Under the pieces are notes generated by a model, which saw nothing but the letters and a program-made list of their open reading frames with translations, did not search any database and was not told the DNA's origin. A stretch of DNA of 64,000 bases, taken from the NCBI RefSeq assembly GCF_028583425.1, contig NC_072805.1, positions 19,044,001-19,108,000 of the forward strand, given 5' to 3'. Of this stretch, positions 25,574-36,124 are shown in pieces (position 1 is the first letter of the stretch; each line of letters opens with the position of its first letter). Source of the DNA: Eublepharis macularius. Lineage: Eukaryota > Chordata > Lepidosauria > Squamata > Eublepharidae. The position numbers and the translations under genes are program-made.

Positions 25574-26599
25574 TTCCAACTTATAGAATGGCCTGCCTGA
25601 TAAGGTTGGGAAGGGCTCCACTCTCCCGGCATTTTGCGAACAATGCAAAACTGAATTATTCGGGGAAGCATTTTTGCAAAGGTAACGGGACTTAATTATA
25701 ACTGAATGAATCAGGAAGAATAAAGGAGAAAGACTGTGGACTATATTGCTGTGCACAGTATGTACTATCTGTTGTATGCGTTATTCTATGATGTAATTTC
25801 TGCATTGTTTAATATGCCACATTAATAGTTACTTTGTTTCAGCTCTGTTCCATATTTTTATTTGACTTTTATTACTGCATCCTAATCCTATTACGTGGTT
25901 TATAAAATGTGCCATTGTAAGTATTGACTTACATATGCAATCTGCCTTGAGTCTCAGTGAGAAAGGTGGACTATAAATAATGTAAAATAATACCAAGTGT
26001 TTGTTAGCCAGAAGGCCTGGCTATGGACTGTCACAGAAGAAAACACTTAACTTCTGTATGCTATGACGATTAGTTTGTTCCTTCAGTACTCTATGTCTTT
26101 GGAGTACCGAATTAAGCATGCACCCATCTCATACTAAGAGCGCTCCAGATGTTGCTATCCTGTATTTTCAGAAATGCAACACAAGATCAGGAGAGTGGAG
26201 ACGAAGCTGTCTCAAAAGGGACTTTGCAAATCCAGGCATGCAAAGTTGAAAGAGGATTTGCATTCCCAGTCAAGCACCACCTGGTCGCCTCCTGTCTACA
26301 GGCACAAATATTTAAGCTCGTTAAATAAATCAAACAGGACAGGAGTCCCCATTGTCTCCAAGAGTTTGCTCTAGAGGCAGATCATCTGGGATGGGCTCCG
26401 CTGGTTAACGCTTTTAGGATTTCCTGGTCAAAGTGGATGTTGTGCACGGTGGGGAGGAGAAAAGATCCAGAGCTTTACAGAGAGGAGGAATTACCCGTTT
26501 GATATGTGAGGAACCCAAGGAACAGCAAGCAAACAACTTATCCCGGACAACACAAACATGTCAACTAGGAAAACACCAGAAAAGGCTGGTTCTCCACTA

Positions 26600-26696
26600 G
26601 GGTTGCTAATAAACCAGGTGATAACTGGAGATCTCCCGGAATCACAACTGATCTCCAGGCCGCAGAAAACGGCTGCTTTGGAGGGTGGACTCTATG
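26600..26696 (-). mobile_element. Family G element, left part only
   Basis: It begins AGGGTTGCTAATAAACCAGG and proceeds to GGAGGGTGGACTCTATG, then stops exactly where hAT family-B copy 4 begins. The remaining half is not found on the other side of that element. Confidence 0.7.
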
Positions 26697-27004
26697 CAGG
26701 GCTTTTCTTCTGCGAAAAGAAGTGGTGGAACTCAAGACCAAACAATGATGTCACTTTGGGTCAGCTGGAACAAGGGGGGAGTTTTTTAAAATTTAAATCG
26801 CCCTCGGAGAAAATGGTCACATGGCTGGTGGCCCCGCCCCCTGATCTCCAGACAGAGGGGAGTTGAGATTGCCCTCGGCGTGGAGGGCAATCTAAACTCC
26901 CCTCTGTCTGGAGATCAGGGGGCGGGGCCACCAGCCATGTGACCATTTTCTCCGAGGGCAACCCACGGAGTTCCACCACCTCTTTTCCCAGAAAAAAAGC
27001 CCTG
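26697..27004. mobile_element. hAT family B, copy 4, with two like ends
   Basis: Both ends are of the same type: CAGGGCTTTTCTTCTGCG with AAAAGAAGTGGTGGAACTC at the left, and GAGTTCCACCACCTCTTTTC with CCAGAAAAAAAGCCCTG at the right. All other copies have one such end and one GGAACGCGGTGGAACG-type end. The flanks (ACTCTATG and GGGTCAAC) show no duplication. This suggests a joint between two inverted copies. Confidence 0.85.
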
Positions 27005-28112
27005 GGGTCAACCCATACAACGTCGGCCTTGGGGACATCTGACCTTCCAGCACATCAGCGTTTCTACCATCTGCAAAAACGCCAAGTTCATTGGAGGGAG
27101 CCAATGGCAGGAAGTCTCTTTAGGCAGTTCCCTTCCAAAATAACATCCTCTCTTCTGCAACATCTTCTGGAACAAGCAACCCCAGAGGACAAGGCATGAC
27201 ACGCAACTCGTTGCAACAGGTTCTCTTTGCAGACTTTCCAGGGAAGGTCTGCCAGCGAGCAGCAATAAGATTGAGTACAGTAAGACTCTAGTGACCAGTT
27301 TGTGCTCGTTTCATAAAAATAACCCACGTGGGCTATTAATTACGGAAGGCATTTAGAATCAAAGACAAGGGCCCTTTTCCCATGGCTTAATGCTCCAAGC
27401 AATGAACAGGGACACTCAGGCCACGTTCACCACTCGGAACAACTTCGGGCATGCCCGCACAACTTGTGGCTCACACAGCTCAGTACAGCCTTATTCAGTG
27501 GTTTGCCAGTAGCTCAACATATTTTCCTGCTTTGGTTACTCCCCTGCCTGGGACTGTAAAAATGGAGAAGGCCATTAAGACCTGCCTTATATGAAGCTCC
27601 TTGGGATACCAAAGTGAATAAAAAGCATAGATTGTCAGTAGGTCAGGGAAAATGGAGTAAAGCTGTCAACTGGCAAAATGGAAGACAATGTCTTGAAGAA
27701 ATAGGGCTGCTTTTAAAAAGTCCAAAGCATAACCTTGGTGGCTTATCTGTGAAAAACCAAGGTCACAATCCCAGAATAGAAAGCTTGCTTCACTGTGTTG
27801 CTCCTATCTCTAAATCATCTTTTCTAAAAAGACTGTTCTTTCTTCAATGAACTTGGATCAACATATATATGGGTCTCTCCTGCTCCATTTTATCCTCACT
27901 GAAACCCTGTGGGGTTCGGAGTTATTTTGCACAGGTAGCAGCCCAGTTTAAACTAGACCAGGTGCAACCCCCCAAGGGGGGCATGCTGTGGCCTGTGCCA
28001 CATTTCGTTCAGGCCCTCGTTGATGAAGGGAAGGCGTGAAGAAAGAAAATAAGAAAATAGTTCCTTGGTCATCACCTGATCATTACGTTGTTAGACTGCT
28101 CAGTATATGAAA

Positions 28113-28180
28113 TGAAATCCGGCCCTCAAGTCAGAGTTGACTTATGGCGACCCCTGGTGGGGTTTTCATGGCAACAGACT
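28113..28180 (-). repeat. 5S-derived SINE, 3' part
   Basis: TCAAGTCAGAGTTGACTTAT, GGCGACCCCTGGTGGGGTTT, TCATGGCAACAGACT is the complement of the 3' body of the 5S-derived SINE. The foldback element at 28181 begins where it ends. Confidence 0.7.
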
Positions 28181-28391
28181 CAGGGCCAAGCTACAAGTGA
28201 TGAATGACACTTGAACGGTAAGTGAACAGACTCACGTGTATTCCTCCCTATTCACTTGCGCTCCATTTGATCACTACGTGATCACTACGTGATCAACTGG
28301 AGCGCAAGTGGAGTGCAAGTGAACAGGGAGGAATACAGGTGAGTCTGTTCACTTGCCATTCAAGTGTCATTCATCACTTGTAGCTTGGCCC
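28181..28391. mobile_element. Foldback miniature element, family D2, copy a
   Basis: Left end CAGGGCCAAGCTACAAGTGA, right end TCACTTGTAGCTTGGCCC, with arms rich in CAAGTGAACAG-type words (GTATTCCTCCCTATTCACTT and complement). Around 28265-28300 there is a smaller internal palindrome built from GATCACTACGT. The tandem array at 60734-61419 is the same family. Confidence 0.82.
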
Positions 28392-28617
28392 TCAATATAC
28401 GTTGCAGTACAAAATGCAGGCAGGAAACAGAGCTTATTAATTTGCCCAAGGCAGCAAAAACACCTTAGCCTGCCCATGAAGTTGGGCTCGGCTCTGAAAC
28501 GGAGACCTACCTACTAAATCCGCTCGCTCTAGTCTTAACATCCTGCAGCGAATGGGGCACCCACACAGCACTTCTGCCCTGATCCATATGGGGACCAAGA
28601 AGAGTATGTTGGCTCTG

Positions 28618-28646
28618 TGTGTGTGTGTGCGCGCGCGCGCGCGCGC
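28618..28646. repeat. Alternating (TG)n(CG)n microsatellite
   Basis: A purine-pyrimidine alternating run passes from TG to CG repeats. This kind of tract can adopt left-handed Z-DNA. Confidence 0.85.
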
Positions 28647-29411
28647 ATCTTTTCCTCCTCTTTCTGAAAGGATTCTCCAAACGTGGGATTCATCCCACAG
28701 CCACAGGAATCCCACGAAGGAAAAGGGCCCTGCCTTAATTGTTCGCAGGCTCACCCGTCCCCAAAGAACTTTGCCCACATGAAAGGGCCCCGATGCGAGC
28801 AGCCAGACACCAAGCAGACAGTGGAGGGGGGGGGTGGGGGAGAAGGGGCCTGCCAATTTTCCACTGAGCTGTTCAGAGGCTCTGACACGGCTGCAGCCAA
28901 ACGCCACAACATCGCTGCTTCCTCCCAAAGCGAAGGCAAGAGAGGCCCTGGCTTTCTACTTTGCTGCTGGCTTCTGCAACATGAGGCCCGCTTAAGAGAG
29001 GAAGAGGTCTTCTGCTATGCCGAACCACAGTGCAGCGCTTACAGCTGATGCAAGACAGTCCTGCAAAGCAGGGTCCCTCCTTGGCTTATGCCCCAGACTG
29101 AGGGAAGGGACTGTAAGAGAGAGTGGAGGAAACACACCCACACAAGATTCTTCAGCTCCCAGCAGGCTCAGGAGGGAAGAGAAAGCATGACACCCTGCGT
29201 GGCTTTCTGTAGAAGTTTCCTGGACCAGAGAAACTCGCACTCAGCAACGCTCCTGTTATCTTCCAACTCACATCCAAAGTCGAACGTGGTTTTCTTCAGG
29301 TGTTCACCTCAGCAACGCCAAAAGGCCGGCCCTTTTTCTCACAGAGGAGGCCCTGGGCAATCAGGCAGTCCATGTTGGAAGCTTAGCAAGCTTTGAATGT
29401 TCCTAATCACT

Positions 29412-29600
29412 TTTGCTGTCTGCCAAGTGGTGGCTGGAGATCTCCTGGAATGACAACTGATCACCAGGTGACAAGTTGCCCTGGGGGAAAGGGCTGCTTT
29501 GGAGAGTAGGCTGAATACGAGCCCCTCCCCAAACCCTGCCTTCCCCAAGCTCCACCCCCCAAATCTCCAGGTATTTCCTGTCTGGAGCTAGCAACCCTAT
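29412..29600 (-). mobile_element. Miniature element, family G, copy
   Basis: GTGGCTGGAGATCTCCTGGA at the left and GGAGCTAGCAACCCTAT at the right, with the family body (AAGGGCTGCTTTGGAGAGTA, CCACCCCCCAAATCTCC). The left terminus is truncated. Confidence 0.65.
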
Positions 29601-29656
29601 CTCCATAGGATCTCCCCGTCTGACCTTTTCATTGGCAAGGGAGGTATACGTAGAGC

Positions 29657-30035
29657 CAGGGCTATTTTTCTGGGAAAAGAGGTGGTGGAACTCAGTGGGT
29701 TGCCAGCACAGGGGGTAACTCCTGGTGGGAGGTGGTACCACGTGAGCATGCACAAAGTGCATGCACGTTTCCGGGACCACACAACGATGTCACTTTGGGT
29801 CAGCTGGAACAAGGGGGAATTTTTTAGGGTCACCTGGAACAAGGGGGAATTTTTTAAAGTTTAAATTGCCCTCGCTGAAAATGGTCGCATGGCCGGTGGC
29901 CCCGCCCCCTGATCTCCAGACAGAGGGGAGTTTAGATCGCCCTCTGCACCACGGTGGGGCCACCAGTCATGTGACCATTTTCAAGGGGTGCCAGAACTCC
30001 GTTCCACCGTGTTCCAGCTGAAAAAAAAAGCCCTG
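29657..30035 (+). mobile_element. hAT miniature element, family B, copy 5
   Basis: The ends CAGGGCTATTTTTCTGGG and CTGAAAAAAAAAGCCCTG are inverted. The perfect 8-bp duplication CGTAGAGC lies at 29649-29656 and 30036-30043. A GGTCACCTGGAACAAGGGGG segment is duplicated near 29800-29850. Confidence 0.95.
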
Positions 30036-30228
30036 CGTAGAGCATTCCCAAACAGGCCAACCTCAAGTCTGGGCATTTCAGTTCTGGCCCGGAGTTGGCG
30101 AGTCAAGACTTCCTTCCCTCTCCTGCTTTCTCTCTTCACTCCTGCTTTGCTGCCATTTGCTGCAATGCGTCCCAGTATGAACAGGCTACATATAGGCCCC
30201 ATTCATCTACCCCTTGGAGCACTGGTGA

Positions 30229-30305
30229 GAAAACCATTGTGGTATAGTAGTTAATGCATCAGGCTAGGCTCTGGGAGACCCAGGTTTAAATTCTCACTAG
30301 ATTTG
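30229..30305 (+). repeat. MIR-like SINE head (family M)
   Basis: TTGTGGTATAGTAGTTAATG, CATCAGGCTAGGCTCTGGGA, GACCCAGGTTTAAATTCTCA is a worn tRNA-like head. A C run and a CA repeat follow. Confidence 0.55.
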
Positions 30306-30689
30306 TCATTTGCACCCCCCCCCCTCACTCACACACACACAGACAGACAGACACACGGGGAGGGGTGGGGGAAACAAATCAAAACCAGACTTAAGGAAAG
30401 CTTGGGATACTTATCTGTATACTGACAGTACAGAACTACCTCTCCAAATGGATCTGGCGGATCAAAGCATACTTTGTTCATGAAGAAATATTTCAGAAGC
30501 AGATACTTTCCTTCAGGTGCCAGACCACAACATTTCTTTTTACCCCATCCTTTAACTGAGGGCTCCCATCTTGTTCAGCAGTTTTTATGGTCTGCTTCCA
30601 GCCCGAGGGCTGTTTTACAGATATCATTTTTGATTGCTGAATGGTGGTGAATACTGCTTTTATACCCCTGGTTTTTTTTTAATACTGAG

Positions 30690-30790
30690 AGTTCTTATGC
30701 ATTTTTAAAATGATTTTACTGTACGGTTTTTACTGTGTGAGCTGCTTCAAGCAGGTAACTGGAGAGGCGGCACATGAATTTTCTAAAATT
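30690..30790 (+). repeat. LINE 3'-tail fragment
   Basis: TGATTTTACTGTACGGTTTT then GAGCTGCTTCAAGCAGGTAA and GAGGCGGCACATGAATTTTC is a CR1/L2-type 3' end without coding sequence. Confidence 0.45.
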
Positions 30791-31291
30791 AAAAACTAAG
30801 ATTTCTGCAGGAAGAAAGCGGAGAGGCGTAAGATGAGTGTTCCAGTTTGGTGTGGGATAAATGTAGGTGCTACAGTTATATACCATGTTTAGCACCAACC
30901 CAGCTGTGTGAACAAAAAGTATTTTCCTCCCTAAAGAAGTCCTTTGCCTGACAGTCCCTTTCCCTACTTATTCCTCTACTGTTTAAGTAGGAAAATGGAG
31001 CAGATATTCCCGAAAACTTTCCTTGCCCTACTACGAACAGCGAGGTGTGTGAATGTGATTCACAAAGCCTGAAGAAGTGCTGGAACTGGGGTGTTTACAA
31101 GAAATGATTGAGCGAGGGGAAGTAGTTTAGTCATTTTTTGACATAACACATTCATTTCTGTAGACATTTTTGTGTTTCTGCAGCACAGGTGAGAAAAACT
31201 GGACCTGCTGATATCTCCTTTTACACAACGATGAAAGGCGTATTTCCCCCTGTTCCTTGTTTATAGTTTCTCTTCCTTCCAGGGCTGCAGT

Positions 31292-31739
31292 CAGGGGTCA
31301 TTTTGTAGAAAAAGAGCTGGAGGAACTCATTAGCATAATTCATCCGCATAACTCATTAGCATATGCCACACCCCTTGCCATTTCCAGAAGTGGTTCATTA
31401 GCATAACTGATTTGCATAGGACACACCCCCTGACATCACCTATCCTGGCTGTTTTGGACCCAATCCTGGCCATTCAGAGCCAAAATTGGACCCAAAATGT
31501 CAAAAAGGGGCTGAAAATGGCCGAAAAGGGGCCCAAAATGGTCAGGATCGGGCCGCTGCTGAGTGGGAAAGTGATCCACCACCCGTCAGGGGCCTGATCC
31601 AGGCTGTTTCGGCCCCAATCCAGGCTGAAACGAGCCCAAAATGGCCAAGAGTCAGGTGGGCGGGGCCACCTGACATGTGACCTCTTTGGGGAACTGCTGG
31701 AACTGCGTTCCAGCGCGTTCCCCCTCGAAATGAGCCCTG
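31292..31739 (+). mobile_element. hAT miniature element, family A, copy 4
   Basis: The ends are CAGGGGTCATTTTGTAG and CTCGAAATGAGCCCTG. The 8-bp duplication GCTGCAGT / GCTGCAAT (one mismatch) lies at 31284-31291 and 31740-31747. Interior as in copy 3. Confidence 0.94.
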
Positions 31740-32143
31740 GCTGCAATACTACAGAATATGTCTACCTAAAGAGGCCAGCTTTTCTCCAAACCTTTAGGGG
31801 TTTCCGTATAGGACCGCCAGAGACCAGGGCTCCGCATGGCTGCTTGCCACTCCAAATATGCACAAACGCGCACACAAAGCTACTTTCTACTACGTTAGAC
31901 ACTGGTAACTGGCTCTCCAGTTTCTCAGACAGAGGTCATTCACAGCACCTACTACCTGATTTTTTAAACTAAGGATGCCAGTGGGACCTTCTTCGTGGAA
32001 ACCATATGCAGTATCACTGAGCTATGGTCCTTCCTCCAGATGACTAGCACAAGTAGAATACATCAGAGAAAATAGGGGAGGAGGGATGCAGAACTATGCA
32101 AAATAAGCAAAACCATGCACGGGTGTTAATTTATATAAAGCAT

Positions 32144-32170
32144 GTGCTTGCTTCGGCAGCACATATACTA
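32144..32170 (+). pseudogene. U6 snRNA 5'-end fragment
   Basis: The 27 bases beginning GTGCTTGCTTCGGCAGCACA are identical or near-identical to the first 27 nt of vertebrate U6 snRNA, including its 5' stem-loop. The rest of U6 (the ACAGAGA box onward) is absent and unrelated sequence follows. This is a truncated, probably chimeric, retrocopy and not a U6 gene. A TTATATAAAG motif lies just upstream, but I see no proximal sequence element. Confidence 0.8.
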
Positions 32171-32254
32171 TAACACAGCATGACGGTTACAGGATTCAGT
32201 TGTTCGTAGTGCAAGATGTCGGTTACCTCCAGACACCTAAGCCCCGTTGATTGT

Positions 32255-32512
32255 TTATTCTGTAGGCTGAAGATCAGTAATAATAAATAATAATAACTGT
32301 GCTTATATACTGCTCTTCTAGACAGATTAGCACCCCCCTCAGAGGGTGAACAAGTTAGTATTATTATTGTCCCCACAGTACAGCTGGGGAGCTGAGGCTG
32401 AGAGGAGTGGCTTACCCAAGACCACCTACCAAGCTCATGGCAGGAGTGGGATTCGAACCAGCAGAGTGCTGACACACAACCAAACCACTTAACCACTGTG
32501 CTACAGCCCCGT
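32255..32512 (-). mobile_element. tRNA-derived SINE, family T, copy 1
   Basis: On the minus strand the head reads GGCTGTAGCACAGTGGTTAA with B box GGTTCGAATCCCACTCCTGC. The tail ends at TATATAAGCACAGTTATTAT. Related copies are at 34998 (plus) and 45690 (minus). The body's GGGGACAATAATAATACTAA is MIR-like. Confidence 0.75.
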
Positions 32513-33469
32513 AGTCCAGGTCAGCCAATATCAGAATAGTTGTGCCTCTCCCATGAGCAGCAATCTCTGCCTGAGAGCCCTTGTTCTTCAAATGACTACC
32601 CCACTCATTGTGCTCACGCTGTAGGCTTCCTGCACCGTCCAGCCTCTCCTTGGAGAGCTGCAAAAAGGTTGGACAGAAAGCAGCCCTGTCCTCACACCAC
32701 TGCTTCTTGGAACTGTGACGGACACTTTAAGAACTTGTAAGCAGAGCAGAGCAGCGAGGGAGTCTGCCAAGCTGGAAAACAGCTCTGGGAAACCTTAATG
32801 GGAGGGTGTGGGACAGCCTGAATTGGATAAGTACAGGGCATGGTGGCTGGTCAGCCCACAGATGTCAAGATCCTAATTGCTTAAAAACTGGCTTAACTGC
32901 CATACGGGGACTGAGCAGAAGGACAAGAGAACCTGTTTCAGGACACGCAGGTGCCGTCAGACAGATCTTGCCCAAATAGCCTGACTATAGGGCAGGGCTG
33001 TTTGGGCAAGCTGGTTTCATACTATGTACCCGACGGAGAAAGTCACAAAGGAAATCTCTTTCTGACATTACAGCAATGAGAAAGGCTTGCACAACCACTC
33101 CCTTCCCACAGGGAACAGTCCCAGTATACATGTGGCCCTTGCATGCTCGGGAATGGAGTTCCAAGCATGGTATTCCCAGGGCCCAATTGCTTGATGTCCT
33201 CATGGCAGACATGGATGCAATCCAACAAATTTGTAACATGTAGTTAGGCTTTTGGGGTTATGGCCAGGTACAAATTCATCTACATTTTGCTACCCTCTGC
33301 CCTCCCATAGGCAGGTATGTGAGTCTTTCATATTCTTACTCCTCTGTGGTCAACAACTCTGGTTTGCAAAGCTAAATGCCACAACAAACCACAGTTAGTC
33401 CAAACTGTGGTTCACAAACCCTAGTTCAAAATCCCAATTTGATGCCAAAATCTGCTCCCGCTCCCAGTT

Positions 33470-33700
33470 TTTTGTTGAACTTTTTATTATTTCATTTTAC
33501 ATCATTTTTATCTTGACTTTCTGCCCTCACAAGGGCCACAAAGGTGGCTAACAAATTAAAACATACTAATAAAAACCACATATTAAAACTATTAAAACCA
33601 ACCAAAAATCATTGAAACAACTAAAGCCAAAGCTAAAATACAGATAGGCATAAAAACAACAATTAAAGCGTTGGACAGGAAAAGAAGGAACACCAAATGA
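33470..33700 (-). repeat. LINE 3'-end fragment (CR1-like)
   Basis: A 3' UTR-like block with CTTTCTGCCCTCACAAGGGC, CACAAAGGTGGCTAACAAAT followed by AAAAC-rich sequence, read on the minus strand. No coding part. Confidence 0.5.
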
Positions 33701-34090
33701 AACAAACCAAAAAGTCTTCACCCACTAGTGAAAGATGGCAACAGAAGGGGAACAGAAAAATGCAAGATTTGACCAAAGCCACAGTTTATCATGATGTCCG
33801 AATGCATCCTATGAAGAAACAGCCGAAGCATGACTCCAATAACCACTTGTACACTGCGATCCTACGAAGACTCATTGCACAATGCTACCACCATCCTGGG
33901 AGTAAGCCCACTGATACAGCTTGGGTAGAATTCTACGTAATCCTGTTTAGGATTGCTCTCCAATACCTTTTTAATTCTACTAAAAACAATGGACTCAGAA
34001 GGGTGTGACTCCAGCTTGGGGCACTGTTAGATTCTTGGAAAGAAATCAAGCCAATCACTAACCCTGTTAGAATACTTACACCAATCAGAG

Positions 34091-34280
34091 AGACTAACCC
34101 ACTATACTGTAGCATAAGCTTTCAAGAACCACAGCTCTCTTCGTCAGATGCATCTGATGAAGAGAGCTGTGGCTCTCGAAAGCTTATACTACTGTAAAGT
34201 TGGTTATTCTTAAAGGTGCTACTGCACTTTTTACTATTTTGCTACTACAGTCTAATACGGCTAACTCCTCTGGCTCTCTG
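34091..34280. mobile_element. Penelope-like end fragments, inverted pair
   Basis: Two head-to-head copies of the Penelope terminal module meet at a GATGCATC centre near 34151. The whole is a near-perfect palindrome over about 110 bp. The flanks carry an 11-bp target duplication, ACCAATCAGAG / ACCAATCAAAG (34080-34090 and 34281-34291). There is no body between the arms. Confidence 0.88.
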
Positions 34281-34997
34281 ACCAATCAAAGAGAATCCAT
34301 TATCCTCATTCAAGTATTGCAACACTTCTCACACGTTTTAACTGGTTAAAGTCTAACCAAGTAATAAATTAAAATGCACCTTTTATTCCCAGGCTTCCTG
34401 AACCTACGTGCTCTCTCTGGATCTTGGGACTTACTGCCCCCAGACTGGAAAAAACCAGCTTTACTATGGGATCACAAAGTGGCCTTCGCCCCAAAAGGCC
34501 TGCTAAGCCTTCAGATGCCGGGCCATTCTTTCAAGCACAGTAGGGAACTGTGACAAAATATTTTCTTTTAAGAGATCCAAGAGACAGAATTGGAGCCAAA
34601 CTTGGGTTTAACGCCAAACTTGGGTTCTAAGCCAATCAGATGCACTAAACTACTAACTGCTGTGTACAAGGAAGGTTGCCAACTTTCCAACCTGACATTG
34701 CGGTGGAGTCTTTATTGCATTTTAGCCTAGCCTTCCTCCATAGCAAGGAAGGCATCGTACACAGAGATCTCATGTGGATTTCTAATTCAGGAGCCATCAG
34801 ACGGTCAGCCCCACTTAGCTTCAGTATGGCTACTGTATTTACATCAGCACACATAAGCAGCAACCTGCTTTTATTTACAAGTAAATAGTTTCAGGATCAC
34901 ACAAATGATGATAAAAATCCAACAAATGATTGGGGGGGGGCAAGCAAGGCTGGCTCGTTGTTCCTAGTCACTTGGCAATCCAATGTACAAGAGGAGG

Positions 34998-35205
34998 GAA
35001 AGGCTGTAGCATAGTGGTTAAGTGGCTGGTCTGCAAATCAGCACTTTTCTGGTTCGATTCCCACTATTGTTTTGCAGGAGGCCTTGGGTAAGTTGGTCAT
35101 CTCATCCCCAGCTGTATTGTGGGGATAATAATAACACTGCTCCCCATTCTGAGTGTGGCACTAATCTGTCCAGAACAGCGGTATATAAGCACACTGTTGT
35201 TGTTA
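34998..35205 (+). mobile_element. tRNA-derived SINE, family T, copy 2
   Basis: The head GCTGTAGCATAGTGGTTAAG, with B box GGTTCGATTCCCACTATTGT, is followed by a MIR-like body (CAGCTGTATTGTGGGGATAA, TAATAACACTG) and a GCGGTATATAAGC end. Confidence 0.78.
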
Positions 35206-35321
35206 CGTAAGAGCAACATGTCACGCAAAAACAAGACTGGCCAAATGCTAAAATTGCCCCTCCCTTGCAACTACAGAGCATGTACAGAGCTCCTTCCTTC
35301 ATGGGATCTGTTCTGTCTAGT

Positions 35322-35546
35322 AAAATCAAAAAGAGTCCAGTAGCACCTTTAAGACTAACCTTTACTGTAGCATAAGCTTTCGAGAATCACAGTTCTCTTC
35401 ATCAGATGCAAGTTTTGATCAAAGCCACAGTTTATCATGATGCGATTTTCGAAAGCTTATGCTACAGTAAAGTTGGTTAGTCTTAAAGGTGCTAATGGAC
35501 TCTTTTTGATTTTGCTACTACAGACTAACACGGCTAACTCCTCTGG
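35322..35546. mobile_element. Penelope-like inverted pair with filler
   Basis: Left and right arms are inverted copies of the terminal module (AGAGTCCAGTAGCACCTTTA and complement). A perfect 11-bp target duplication TTCTGTCTAGT lies at 35311-35321 and 35547-35557. Between the arms are 36 bp (35407-35442) that match 33761-33796 with two differences. Confidence 0.9.
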
Positions 35547-35807
35547 TTCTGTCTAGTGATACCTTTCCATCAAAGCATGATCATCTCCTGTCTCCCAAAG
35601 TTCAAAAGTCCCAAACTTAAACCACAGGACCACCTTTTCTCTGAGCCTTAATAGAAGGCAGACTGATTTAAACATGCCTTAACAGGACAGGACGAGCATA
35701 CCTTTGCATGTACCCAACATCGCATTTAACCTGGGTCCACAGTGTTAGTGCACAAAGAGATTGCACAGCCGTGCCAGACATAGTGTTGTTGCTGTGTTAA
35801 TGTTATA

Positions 35808-36008
35808 CATGGTGGGGAAGGGCCACATCCCACCTGTTTGGCATGCAAAAGGTCCTAGGTTAGCATCTCCAGCTAAAAAAGGATCGAGTCGTAAGTGATG
35901 TGAAAGACCTCTGCCTGACATCCTGGAGAGCCACTGCTAGTCTGAGTAGACCAGATGGACGAACGTCCTGATTCAGTATAAGGAAGCTTCATGTGTGTTC
36001 ATGTGTGT
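35808..36008 (+). mobile_element. SINE family U, plus orientation
   Basis: TTTGGCATGCAAAAGGTCCT (B-box side), then AGTGATGTGAAAGACCTCTG, GAGAGCCACTGCTAGTCTGA and CAGTATAAGGAAGCTTCATG. The tRNA-like head is worn and the 3' body is well kept. Confidence 0.8.
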
Positions 36009-36124
36009 ACCTGATCATCCAATTTAAGGCTAGATTTGGGTGAGATCAGAGAATCAGCATGTGATATTTTCAGGTCTCATTTGAATCAGGCTAGTATTGG
36101 TGCAAAGCAGTTACCTCTGTAGTG

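Larger units (their letters stand above)
24240..25990 (+). mobile_element. LINE (CR1/L2 group) 3' half, twice interrupted
   Basis: Translated fragments follow the C-terminal half of a CR1/L2-type reverse transcriptase and beyond: QSLRWLSISYQVQFKVLAIE (near 24810) then LPAFCEQCKTELFGEAF (near 25625). The 3' end is ATCTGCCTTGAGTCTCAGTG, AGAAAGGTGGACTATAAATA. It is interrupted by foldback D1 (24498-24730) and by a family-G element (25358-25573). It is broken and non-functional. Confidence 0.78.

Noticed and set aside
32144-32170. A functional U6 snRNA gene
   Set aside because: Only the first 27 nt match. The ACAGAGA box, the rest of the RNA and the T-run terminator are missing.
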